Origin: Duganella aceris
GTDB lineage: Bacteria; Pseudomonadota; Gammaproteobacteria; Burkholderiales; Burkholderiaceae_D
Assembly (NCBI RefSeq): GCF_011090165.1
Contig: NZ_JAADJT010000001.1
Span: 186,001-250,000 of the forward strand
DNA length: 64,000 nt
Reading direction: 5' to 3'
Shown in pieces: positions 17,599 to 25,433 of the stretch (position 1 is its first letter; every line of letters begins with the position of its first letter). The notes below the pieces were generated by a model. It was not told the DNA's origin, made no database searches, and saw nothing but the letters and a program-made list of their open reading frames with translations. Position numbers and translations under genes: made by a program.

Positions 17599-18477
17599 TT
17601 ACTGCACCACCGTCACGCGCTTGCCGCTGATATTGCGCTGCGGCGGGTTGCCGTAGACGGTGACGCGGCCGGAGCCGTTGGCGTCGGCCACCAGCGACTG
17701 GCTGACGGCGGCCGAGATGCTGCCGGAGCCGTTGGTCGACAGTTCCGCGCTCTGGCTGGTGAGGCCGGCCAGGTCGGCGCTGCCGGAGCCGCTCAGACTG
17801 ACGGTCAGATTGCGCACGTTGCCGCGCGCGCTGGCGCCGCCGGAGCCGTGCACCATCAGGCTCAAGGTGTCGCCGTTGACCCGGCCCAGGTCCAGCTGGC
17901 CGGAACCGTTGAGACGCGCCACGGTCGAGCCGCTGTCGAGCGCGGAGGCGTTCAAGCCGCCGGAACCGTTCAGGCGCGCGTCGAGGCGGCTGACGCTGCC
18001 GGCCAGCTGCACCGAGCGCGAACCGTTGAGCGACATGTCCAGCGCGCCGCCGTTCAAGCCGCTGACCGCCAGGCGTCCGGAGCCGTTGGCGTTGACCTGT
18101 TGCAGACGCGGCGTGGTCACCACCACGCGCAGCGGGTTGTCGGTGCGCAGCCGGCCCTCGGTCCACACCTTCAGCGTACCGCCGCGCGCCTCGGTGCGCA
18201 GCAGCGGCAGCAGGTTGCTGTCGCCCTCCACCTGCAGCGACGGCGCCGGGCCGACGCGCACCTCGACCTGCAGTGCGCCGTTGATGTCGATGCCGTCCAG
18301 GTCGCCGATCTCGCGGCGCTCGACGGTGTTCTGGCCGTTGCCCTGCACCACGTTGCCGCCGAAGGCGGAGCTGAACTGCACGTTGCCGTTGGCGTCGTCC
18401 GGCACGACGATGATGGCGCAGCCGGCCAGGGTGACGAAGAGGGTGGCGGCGGCGAGGGCGATGGCGGAGCGGCGCAT
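17599..18477 (-). CDS. DUF2807 lipoprotein with NGSG-rich beta-helix repeats
   Basis: 292 residues from ATG 18477, chosen because a lipoprotein signal follows (lipobox LAGC near residue 20). The domain carries a regular ladder of turns NGSGRL, NGSRSV, NGSGGL, NGSGQL, HGSGGA, SGSGSA, NGSGSI and NGSGRV, each about 20 residues apart, as expected for a right-handed beta-helix. The same family as the gene at 14940 but diverged. It would sit on the periplasmic face of a membrane. Function unknown. Confidence 0.87.
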   Translation of the reverse strand: MRRSAIALAAATLFVTLAGCAIIVVPDDANGNVQFSSAFGGNVVQGNGQNTVERREIGDLDGIDINGALQVEVRVGPAPSLQVEGDSNLLPLLRTEARGGTLKVWTEGRLRTDNPLRVVVTTPRLQQVNANGSGRLAVSGLNGGALDMSLNGSRSVQLAGSVSRLDARLNGSGGLNASALDSGSTVARLNGSGQLDLGRVNGDTLSLMVHGSGGASARGNVRNLTVSLSGSGSADLAGLTSQSAELSTNGSGSISAAVSQSLVADANGSGRVTVYGNPPQRNISGKRVTVVQ

Positions 18478-18612
18478 GGCGGGTGTCCTGAGAGTTGAAA
18501 GTGAAGCCACTATAGCCAGCGGCGCCGGCGCCGGCATGGTCGATGCGACAAGCGGTCGAAAATGAGGGATGAAACGTGGAAACGGCGGTGCTGCGGTGCT
18601 ACCATGGCGGGC

Positions 18613-18948
18613 ATGACGACGCCGACACTTCCCGCCCGCTCCGACCTGCATGATTTGCGCGAGCGCACCCGCCAATTCGCCCGCGACCGCGACTGGGCGC
18701 CGTTCCACACGCCGAAGAACCTGGCGATGGCGCTGTCGGTGGAAGTGGCCGAGCTGGTCGAGCATTACCAATGGCTGCCGAGCGGCGCCGAGGCCGAGCT
18801 GGACGACGCCGCCCGCACCGGCATCCGCCACGAGCTGGCCGACGTGCTGCTGTACCTGGTGCAGCTGGCGGACAAACACGGCGTCGACCTGCACGCCGCC
18901 GCGCTGGAAAAGATCCAGCTCAACGCCATCAAGTATCCGCCTGCTTAA
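18613..18948 (+). CDS. MazG-like nucleotide pyrophosphohydrolase
   Basis: 111 residues from ATG 18613; an in-frame ATG at 18604 is equally possible because neither has a strong ribosome site. All-alpha NTP pyrophosphohydrolase motifs are present: ExxE (E44-E47 in SVEVAELVEHYQW) and ExxD (E74-D77 in HELADVLLYLVQL), the magnesium ligands of the family. These small MazG-type enzymes hydrolyse aberrant nucleoside triphosphates or dCTP to monophosphate and pyrophosphate. Converges with the hydrolase at 18959; a short CCTATA/TATAGG hairpin lies between the two stops. Confidence 0.88.
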   Translation: MTTPTLPARSDLHDLRERTRQFARDRDWAPFHTPKNLAMALSVEVAELVEHYQWLPSGAEAELDDAARTGIRHELADVLLYLVQLADKHGVDLHAAALEKIQLNAIKYPPA

Positions 18949-18958
18949 AGCCTATAGT

Positions 18959-19855
18959 TTATAGGCCCAGCGCCTTGCGGATCTGCGCCGAGACGATGCG
19001 CCACGACGGCGAGCCGGCCGCGACTTCGTCGTAATGGCTGCCGCCCGGCAGCAGCACCACTTCGGCGGCGTCGCCGGCGGCGATCGCGCGGCGCGCGTAG
19101 TCCTGGCCCGCGCGCAACGGCGCGATCGTGTCCAGCTCGCCGTGGATCAGCACCGTGCGCACGCCTGCCGGCAACATCTCCGCCGGCGAGGTGTCGGCGA
19201 ACACGTCGGGACGCTCGGCGCTGGCCACGCCCGCCAGCTGCGCCGTGTCGCGGTCGCAGCTGGACTTGATCAAGGCCGCTTCGTTGCGCAGGTCGGCCAG
19301 GCCGCCCAGGCTGATCACCGTCGGCACCGGCAGCGGATCGGCGACGTACAAGGGACTGTCGCGCGGCACCCGCGACCGCGCGCCGGCCCATTGCGCCAGG
19401 TGGCCGCCGGCCGAGTGCCCCACCAGCACCAGCCGCGACAACGCCAGCTTGTGCTCCGGCGCCAGCGCGCGCAGCCGGTCCATCGCGGTGGCGACGTCCT
19501 GGTACATGCCGGGATAACCGCCGCCCTCCTCGTCGTAACGACGGTATTCGACGTTCCACACCGCGATGCCCTCCTTGACCAAGGCGCCGGCCATGTTGCG
19601 CATCTGCGTGATGCCGCCGAACTCCTTGGTCCAGCAACCGCCGTGGATGATCACCGCGACCGGGAACGGGCCGTCGCCGGCCGGCTGGAACAGCTCGGCG
19701 AACTGCGACGGCGCCGCGCCGTACGCCACGTGCCGGCTCGGCGCCGGACCGTTCAGCGCCAGGTAGTCCTGCAAGGTCATCGGCGCCGCGCCCGCCGCGC
19801 CCGCGTTGCCGGCGATCGCCGCCGCCAGCAGGGTCCTGCCCATTCTCTTCAACAT
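18959..19855 (-). CDS. Exported alpha/beta hydrolase (esterase/BD-FAE type)
   Basis: 298 residues from ATG 19855, which starts a signal peptide ending near AGAAP. The oxyanion motif HGGCW, nucleophile elbow GHSAGG, acid in HGELDTIAP and histidine in GGSHYDE make a complete serine hydrolase triad of the esterase/kynurenine-formamidase-like group. The substrate is unknown; a small ester or amide in the periplasm is likely. It lies downstream of the amine-oxidase/TonB operon but a strong terminator (19895-19920) separates them. Confidence 0.88.
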   Translation of the reverse strand: MLKRMGRTLLAAAIAGNAGAAGAAPMTLQDYLALNGPAPSRHVAYGAAPSQFAELFQPAGDGPFPVAVIIHGGCWTKEFGGITQMRNMAGALVKEGIAVWNVEYRRYDEEGGGYPGMYQDVATAMDRLRALAPEHKLALSRLVLVGHSAGGHLAQWAGARSRVPRDSPLYVADPLPVPTVISLGGLADLRNEAALIKSSCDRDTAQLAGVASAERPDVFADTSPAEMLPAGVRTVLIHGELDTIAPLRAGQDYARRAIAAGDAAEVVLLPGGSHYDEVAAGSPSWRIVSAQIRKALGL

Positions 19856-19894
19856 GCGCCACGCCTCCGTATGATCGTTCCGGCATGCTACACG

Positions 19895-19920
19895 AAAAAA
19901 GGCCGCCCCGAAGGGCGGCC
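19895..19920 (-). terminator. Rho-independent terminator of the amine-oxidase/TonB operon
   Basis: On the minus strand GGCCGCCC-TTCG-GGGCGGCC is followed by six T (plus-strand A run 19895-19900). An 8-base GC stem with a UUCG tetraloop, 26 bases after the receptor stop. Confidence 0.95.
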
Positions 19921-19945
19921 TCCACTCCACTTCCCAAGCCCCCGC

Positions 19946-22402
19946 TTAGAACTTGTAGTTGGCGCGCACGTAGTAGTAGCCGCCGTTGATACCGATCGGC
20001 GAGAACGTCGGCAATACCGTCACCGCCGCGTTGTCGCCCGCCGCGCGCTGGTCCGCCAGCAGCAGCGGGTTGACGCCGTCAGGATACTTGTTGAACAGGT
20101 TGTTGGCGCCCACCGCCAGCGACAGAGCCGGGGTCACCTTGTAGCCCACTTCCAGGTCGGTCAGGTACTTGGTCGAGATCTCGGTCTTGTGATAGACCGC
20201 GCCGTCTTCGCTGCCGTAGCTGCTCGACTTGCCGTAGATCGACTCGCGCAGGTTGACCGTCCAGTTGCCCAGCTTCCACAACGCGCCCAGGTTGACGCGC
20301 AGTTTCGGCGACGCGGTTTCCAGGTCGGCGATCGCGGTCTTGTCGAGCAGGGTCTGCGGCGCCAGCTGCGTCGGCGCCTGGTTGATCTTGGTGACTTCAA
20401 CCTTGTTGTAGTTGGCGGCCGCCGACCAGTCGACGCGGCCGGCGGTGCCGTAGTTCTCGTTCAGCGTGGTGACGATCTCCACGCCGCGGCTGCGGGTGTC
20501 GACCGCGTTCGAGAAGATGTTGATACCGGTCTGGCTGACCGCGCTGTCAAGCACGTTGCCGTTGGCCTTGATCGCCGCCAGCACCGCCGCCGAGTTGTTG
20601 GCGCCGCCGCCGGAACCGAACAGCAGGCCGGAACCGACGATGCGGTCGCGGATCTTGATCTGGTAGGCGTCCACCGTCATCGACAGGTTCTTGGCCGGAT
20701 TCAGCACCAGGCCGAGGCTGAAGTTGGTCGAGCGTTCAGGCTTCAGGCCGTCCACGCCGACCAGCTTGGCGGCCGGCGAATTCGGCGGCAGCTGCACGAA
20801 GGCGGTGGTCGGGCCGACGTTGGTGGCCGAGTAGTACGATTCGGCCAGCGTCGGGGCGCGGAAGCCGTTCGACACCGTGCCGCGCAAGGCGACCACCGGC
20901 GAGAAGTCGTAGCGCGAGGTCACTTTGCCGACGCGGGCGCTGCCGAAATCGCTGAAGTGTTCGTAGCGCGCGGCCAGGTCCAGCGTCAGGTCGGCGACCG
21001 GGCTGCCGGCGATGTCGACATAGGCGGCGTTGTTGTCGCGGTCATGGCTGCCGGCGTCGGTCAGCGAGAAGCCAGGATACGACTGCGAGCCTTCCTTATA
21101 GCGCGAGGCGGCGTCGCCCGCTTCGATCTCGTACTTGTCCTTGCGGTGTTCCAGACCGGCGGCGACGTTCAGCGGCTTGGCCCAGCCGATGTTGAATTCC
21201 TGGCTCGCTTCCAGCGTGGTGGTGAACTGGCTGGCGATGAAGGCGCCGGCGCGGAATACGGTCGGGGTGCTGCCGGTGTCGTTGAACAGCGAGACGTTGC
21301 CGGAGTTGGCGACGCCGATCTGCGACTTGTCGCGGCCGTAGGTGGCGCTCAGGTCCATGTTCCAGCCGGCCAGCTTGCCCTTGATGCCGCCGGTGAAGGC
21401 GAAGTCGTCTTCCTTCATGGTTTCGCGCGGCGAGAAGCCGGTCGGGTACACCACCGGCAGGCGGCTCGGCAGACGATAGTTCTCGTAGGCGCTGGCTTCC
21501 TTCTTGCCGTAGGTGGCGATGGCGTAGACCTGGGTGTCCGGATTCAGGTCCCAGCCGAAGTTGGCCGCGAACACGTGCTGGTGGTACTGCGCGTCGCCGG
21601 AGATCAGGTTGACGTGCGGGTAGCCCGGTTGCTGGAACATGCCCGGATAGGCGGCGATGTTGGCCGGATCGATCACACGCGGGTCGATGCCGCCGCGATC
21701 CGAGTAGCCGTGGTATTTCGATTCCACCGTCAGGTTCAGGAAGGCGTCCTTGAACGGCTCCAGGCCGACGTTGAGCGAACCGTCGCCGGTGCGGCCGCCG
21801 CCGTCCCAGTAGCCGCCGCCGGTGACCATCGCCGAGCCGCCGCTGTTGTTCGATTTGAGGATGATGTTGATCACGCCCGCGATCGCGTCGGAGCCGTACT
21901 GGGCGGCCGCGCCGTCCTGCAGCACTTCGATGTGGTCGATCGCCGCGACCGGGATGTAGTTCAAGTCGGCCGCCGCGCCGCCCTGGTATGGTCCGCCGAG
22001 CACGGCCAGGTTGGCGGTGCCGTGGCGGCGTTTGCCGTTGACCAGCACCAGCGTGTTGTTCGGGCTCAGGCCGCGCAGGCGGGCCGACAGCGTCATGTTG
22101 GCGGTGTCGCCGCCGAAGGCTTGCGCCGTGAAGGAAGGCAGATTCTGCGCCAGCGCCTGGATCAGGTCCGGTTGGCCGGTGCGTTGCAGCGAGGCCGAGT
22201 CCAGCACCTGGATCGGCGAGGCGCTGTTCTCCGCCTTGATGCCGCTGGAGCGGGTGCCGGTGACGATGACCGCGCCGACCGAGCCGGTGTCGGCGGCATC
22301 GGCGACGGCGGCATCATCGGCGGCGGCGGGAGCGGCGTAAACGCCCATCGCCAGGGTGGACAGCACGGCTGCGACGCCGATCTTGAGTGTGGCCTTATGC
22401 AT
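19946..22402 (-). CDS. TonB-dependent receptor of the amine-oxidase operon
   Basis: 818 residues from ATG 22402; a GGGGA ribosome site lies 8 bases upstream, making the ATG at 22417 less likely. The signal peptide ends near VYAAPA. The plug domain shows VIVTGTRSSGIKAENSASPI, DLIQALAQNLPSF, LRGLSPNNTLVLVNGKRR and the IEVLQDGAAAQYGSDAIAG segment, then a barrel ending RANYKF. It belongs to the FepA/vitamin-receptor-like group and is distinct from the receptor at 2582. As the last gene after amine oxidase, cytochrome c and RidA, it probably imports the substrate of the oxidase (inference). Confidence 0.93.
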   Translation of the reverse strand: MHKATLKIGVAAVLSTLAMGVYAAPAAADDAAVADAADTGSVGAVIVTGTRSSGIKAENSASPIQVLDSASLQRTGQPDLIQALAQNLPSFTAQAFGGDTANMTLSARLRGLSPNNTLVLVNGKRRHGTANLAVLGGPYQGGAAADLNYIPVAAIDHIEVLQDGAAAQYGSDAIAGVINIILKSNNSGGSAMVTGGGYWDGGGRTGDGSLNVGLEPFKDAFLNLTVESKYHGYSDRGGIDPRVIDPANIAAYPGMFQQPGYPHVNLISGDAQYHQHVFAANFGWDLNPDTQVYAIATYGKKEASAYENYRLPSRLPVVYPTGFSPRETMKEDDFAFTGGIKGKLAGWNMDLSATYGRDKSQIGVANSGNVSLFNDTGSTPTVFRAGAFIASQFTTTLEASQEFNIGWAKPLNVAAGLEHRKDKYEIEAGDAASRYKEGSQSYPGFSLTDAGSHDRDNNAAYVDIAGSPVADLTLDLAARYEHFSDFGSARVGKVTSRYDFSPVVALRGTVSNGFRAPTLAESYYSATNVGPTTAFVQLPPNSPAAKLVGVDGLKPERSTNFSLGLVLNPAKNLSMTVDAYQIKIRDRIVGSGLLFGSGGGANNSAAVLAAIKANGNVLDSAVSQTGINIFSNAVDTRSRGVEIVTTLNENYGTAGRVDWSAAANYNKVEVTKINQAPTQLAPQTLLDKTAIADLETASPKLRVNLGALWKLGNWTVNLRESIYGKSSSYGSEDGAVYHKTEISTKYLTDLEVGYKVTPALSLAVGANNLFNKYPDGVNPLLLADQRAAGDNAAVTVLPTFSPIGINGGYYYVRANYKF

Positions 22403-22481
22403 ATTTAAAATCCCCATTTTTTGAATAACAAAGAAAAGACCCGAACAAAAATCCTGATGTGCTGCATTCCTTCACGACGGT

Positions 22482-23012
22482 TTATTTCTTGGCCGCGACC
22501 ACCTCGATCTCCACCAGCCAGCCCGGGTTGCTCAGGCCCGCGACCTGCACCACGGCGCGCGCCGGCAGGTTCGGCTGGCTGCCGCCGAAGTACTGGGTGT
22601 AGGCTTCCATGAAGCCCTTGGTGTCGCCCTTGCCGCCCTTGGCCGGATCGCCGACCAGGAACACCTGCATCTTCACCACGTCCGACATCTCCAGCTTCAT
22701 GCCGGCCAGGACGTCCTTGATCTTCTTCAGCACCGTTTCGGTCTGGGCCTTGGTGTCGCCGTAGGCGGCCAGCGAATCCGGCGCGGCGGCGGTGTCGATC
22801 ACGGCCGGCACCTGGCCGCTGATGAAGTGGATGGTCGCGGTCGGCGGGATGGTCACGGCCAGCGCGATCGGGAAGTCGGAACCGGGAATCTTGTGGCGCA
22901 CGATGTCGGCCTTGACCGGTTCCTTGGCGGCGGCGGCGGCGTTCGATGCGGCGGCGGCGGACAGCAGGCCCAGTGCGGCCGGGATCAACAGGGTGGCGAG
23001 TGCTTTTTTCAT
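22482..23012 (-). CDS. Exported RidA (YjgF) family imine/enamine deaminase
   Basis: 176 residues with a signal peptide (1-29, Ala-rich, before KEPVKADIV). The RidA fold is seen in HFISGQVPAV, the central KIKDVLAGMKLEMSDVVKMQ and the substrate Arg in LPARAVVQVAGL followed by VEIEVVA. Cytosolic RidA hydrolyses reactive 2-aminoacrylate and other enamine/imine products. Here the signal peptide puts it in the periplasm beside an exported amine oxidase, whose direct product is an imine, so hydrolysis of that imine to keto product and ammonia is the likely job (inference). It starts 14 bases after the cytochrome gene. Confidence 0.87.
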   Translation of the reverse strand: MKKALATLLIPAALGLLSAAAASNAAAAAKEPVKADIVRHKIPGSDFPIALAVTIPPTATIHFISGQVPAVIDTAAAPDSLAAYGDTKAQTETVLKKIKDVLAGMKLEMSDVVKMQVFLVGDPAKGGKGDTKGFMEAYTQYFGGSQPNLPARAVVQVAGLSNPGWLVEIEVVAAKK

Positions 23013-23026
23013 GGTCTCTTTATCTT

Positions 23027-23440
23027 TCAGTGTTTGTTGGACATTGCGGAATTGCCGAATGCTTCGACGCCGAGCGCGGCGCGCAAGGCCGTGACATCGG
23101 CCTCGCTCAGGCCATCGGCCTTGTTGCCCCAGTTGCCGCGCACAAAAGTGAGCACGGTGGCGATGTCGCGGTCGCTCAGGCTGTCGCTGAAGTCGGGCAT
23201 GCCGCCGCGACCTTTCAGCAGCACGGTGGCGACGTCGCCACCCTTGCCCTGCACGAATTTGCTGCCGGCCAGCGCCGGGAAGGCGCCGGGGATGCCCTTG
23301 CCGGTGGCCTGGTGGCAGGCGGCGCAGTTCTTCATGAACAGCGCCTTGCCATCCATCTCCTGCGCCCGCGAGGGCGAGCTGACCGCCGCCGCGAAGGTGG
23401 CGACGATCACCATCGCCGCCTTGATCAGAACCTCCTTCAT
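23027..23440 (-). CDS. Class I cytochrome c, likely electron acceptor of the amine oxidase
   Basis: 137 residues; signal peptide to about residue 26. Single haem site C39-A-A-C42-H43 and axial methionine M81 in GRGGMPDFSD, as in small soluble c-type cytochromes. Its ATG overlaps the amine-oxidase stop by four bases (ATGA), so the two are coupled. This implies that the oxidase passes electrons to haem and on to the respiratory chain instead of oxygen, i.e. acts as a dehydrogenase (inference). Confidence 0.9.
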   Translation of the reverse strand: MKEVLIKAAMVIVATFAAAVSSPSRAQEMDGKALFMKNCAACHQATGKGIPGAFPALAGSKFVQGKGGDVATVLLKGRGGMPDFSDSLSDRDIATVLTFVRGNWGNKADGLSEADVTALRAALGVEAFGNSAMSNKH

Positions 23441-25044
23441 GCGCTGGCCCTTTCATGGATCTTGGCGATCTGCTGCCACGCCGATTCGATCGCGCCGGCC
23501 TGCCAGCCGGTCAGGTAGCTCAGGTGCTCGCCGGCCAGCATGATGCGGCCCTCGCCCTCCAGCAGCGTCGGATAGGCGGCGGCGCGGGTCTTGTCGGTCC
23601 ACTCGGCCCAGCCGCCCAGGTTGTACTGCACCCGGTGCCAGGCCACCGAGAACGCATTCTCGAACGCGTCCTGATACTGCGGGAAGATCTTCTGGCCGGC
23701 GGCGACCGCGAACTCGGCGCGTTCCTTCGGCGACAGCGCGCTGATCTCGATGGCGGCGGTCTGGTACTGGTAATAACCGAGCAGCACGCCCTTCTTCTTC
23801 TGGAAGTTATAAGAAGGCATGGAGATGGTGTTGATGCCCTTCAGGTCGGTCAGCACGTGGCCGCCGTAGATGTTGTCGTCCTCTTCCCAGAAGCGGCGCT
23901 TCATCTGCAGGCCGATCTTGCCGACCGGCGCGTACGCCACGCTGGCGACGGCCTGTTTGAACTTGTCCGAAAAATCGGTATCGATCTGGCGCAGCACCGA
24001 CAGCGGTATCGCGCACAGGCAGTAGTCGGCACTGATGGTGCTGACCTTGTTGGTGGCGGTGTCCTTGTAGGTCACCGTCACACCCTTGTCGTTCTGACGG
24101 ATGGTCTGTACTTCCGATTTGTAGCGGATATTCTTGCCGACGCGTTTCTCGAACGCCTTCGGGATCGCGTCCATGCCGCCGACCGGCTGGAACATGGTGT
24201 TCTGCATCGGGAAATCCTGCACCGCGCTGTAGACGTTGCCCAGCTTGGAGGACAGCAGTTCCTTGAAGCCCAGCGGGTCCGACTGCTTGCCCGGTCCCGG
24301 CGACAGACCGGCGCCCGGATTGACGGCGAAGCCGCGACCGGTGCGGCCCTTGTATTGCAGGTCGGCGCCGGCCAGCTGGCCTTCGTGCGCCAGGTAGTCC
24401 AGCAGCAGGCGCTTGTCGTCGGCCGTCAGTTCCTGGTCCAGCGAGTTGTTCTTGACCGACTTGGCCAGCAGCTCCGAGACGTGGCCGCGCATGTCGGCCT
24501 TGATCTCCTTGATGCGCATGCGCTTGCCCGCGAACGGACCGGCGTTTTCCGAATACACATACGAGTGGTCGTTATCGTTGACCATCACCTCCAGCGGCAC
24601 CTCGAACAGCTTGGTGTAGTGCAGCGTCGATTGATGGTGCAGCGGAATGCGCCACGGGCCGTGGTTGATATAGTGACCTTCGTCGAATTCGCAGGTCTGC
24701 TTTTCGCCGCCCAGTTCGGTCAGGCTGAAGCCCTTGCGCGCGGTCTGGCAGCGGCCGCCGGCGAAGGCGCGCGCTTCCAGGATCTGGCACTGGTAACCCA
24801 GCTTGCCGAGCTCGTAGGCGGCGGTCAGGCCGGCCAGGCCGGCGCCCAGGATCAATACCTTCTTGCCCTTGCCGCTACCGCTTAGCGCCGGCGGCGCGGA
24901 CATCGTGGAGCCGATGCCCATGCCCCACGCGTTCATGGTATTCAACAGCAATCCGGTGCCGCCGACGGCGGCGGCCCGGTACAGGAAATCCCTGCGGGTA
25001 AACGAACTAAACGATTTAAACGGTTTTACCAATTTACTGTCCAT
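23437..25044 (-). CDS. Tat-exported flavin amine oxidase (amino-acid/amine dehydrogenase)
   Basis: 535 residues from ATG 25044 with GAGGAAG just upstream; longer starts lack a ribosome site. A twin-arginine signal SFTRRDFLYRAAAVGG (RR at 17-18) exports it folded with FAD. The dinucleotide motif is LGAGLAGLTAAYE, the flavin-binding EARAFAGGRC follows, the conserved Lys lies in APVGKIGLQMKRRFW, and the C-terminal FAD motif is AGEHLSYLTGWQAGAIESA. This is the monoamine-oxidase/L-amino-acid-oxidase family, which turns amines or amino acids into imines. First gene of an operon with cytochrome c, RidA and a TonB receptor behind a sigma-54 promoter. Confidence 0.92.
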   Translation of the reverse strand: MDSKLVKPFKSFSSFTRRDFLYRAAAVGGTGLLLNTMNAWGMGIGSTMSAPPALSGSGKGKKVLILGAGLAGLTAAYELGKLGYQCQILEARAFAGGRCQTARKGFSLTELGGEKQTCEFDEGHYINHGPWRIPLHHQSTLHYTKLFEVPLEVMVNDNDHSYVYSENAGPFAGKRMRIKEIKADMRGHVSELLAKSVKNNSLDQELTADDKRLLLDYLAHEGQLAGADLQYKGRTGRGFAVNPGAGLSPGPGKQSDPLGFKELLSSKLGNVYSAVQDFPMQNTMFQPVGGMDAIPKAFEKRVGKNIRYKSEVQTIRQNDKGVTVTYKDTATNKVSTISADYCLCAIPLSVLRQIDTDFSDKFKQAVASVAYAPVGKIGLQMKRRFWEEDDNIYGGHVLTDLKGINTISMPSYNFQKKKGVLLGYYQYQTAAIEISALSPKERAEFAVAAGQKIFPQYQDAFENAFSVAWHRVQYNLGGWAEWTDKTRAAAYPTLLEGEGRIMLAGEHLSYLTGWQAGAIESAWQQIAKIHERASA

Positions 25045-25105
25045 CTGCTTCCTCACCAGTCTGCTGAAAGATCCTTGGGCGACTTGCTGTCCCATAGTGG
25101 CTATC

Positions 25106-25123
25106 TAGCAAGCCGCGTGCCAC
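25106..25123 (-). promoter_or_regulatory. Sigma-54 promoter of the amine-oxidase operon
   Basis: On the minus strand GTGGCACGCGGCTTGCTA contains TGGCACG-N4-TTGCT, an exact match to the RpoN -24/-12 consensus. Transcription would start near 25095, about 50 bases before the amine-oxidase ATG. RpoN promoters need an activator; a candidate site lies 70-100 bases upstream. Confidence 0.85.
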
Positions 25124-25192
25124 GAATTGAAAGAAAATAAACATGCTTCATGGCGCAAGGAAGCCTTATGCAATCTGGCTAAACGATATAAA

Positions 25193-25225
25193 ACAATGTC
25201 TGTTCATGAAGGCTGAAAACATTGT
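25193..25225. promoter_or_regulatory. Inverted repeat ACAATGT-N19-ACATTGT, candidate activator site
   Basis: Perfect 7-base arms (25193-25199 and 25219-25225), centred about 87 bases upstream of the -24 element of the sigma-54 promoter, the usual distance for an enhancer-binding-protein site. The activator is not encoded nearby. Confidence 0.45.
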
Positions 25226-25433
25226 TAGTCAGCGCACATTGCCAGTGCCGGCGACAAACTTTATTTATGCGGAACGGACTTTATTTGCGGCCGCCTCAGG
25301 CCGCGCCGGCCGGCCCGGCGCAAGCGCTTCCACGCGCATTTGGCGGCGCCGCACCGTTAAGATGCACGCACCGAAATAAGCCGTAGTGGTATGCACGACG
25401 CTGGATCGCGCCGTATGCTATCGAAGAGGGAAA

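Larger units (their letters stand above)
25045..25433. other. 389-base intergenic region: sigma-54 promoter, inverted repeat and direct repeats
   Basis: Between the amine-oxidase start and the end of the transposase-like gene. The left part holds the sigma-54 promoter and an upstream inverted repeat (listed separately). The middle holds two copies of ACTTTATTT 20 bases apart (25258 and 25278), each followed shortly by GCGG. The right part holds CGTAGTGGTATGCA (25382-25395), repeated with one change at 25461-25474 inside the end of the transposase gene. A short frame at 25143-25379 lacks a ribosome site and resembles nothing, so no gene is called. Confidence 0.6.

Noticed and set aside
19034..22408. 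1124-codon plus-strand frame over the second TonB receptor
   Set aside because: Antisense shadow of the receptor and RidA-side genes; no motif, no ribosome site.
25143..25379. 78-codon plus-strand frame in the amine-oxidase upstream region
   Set aside because: No ribosome site, overlaps the promoter region on the other strand and ends in random GC-rich codons.
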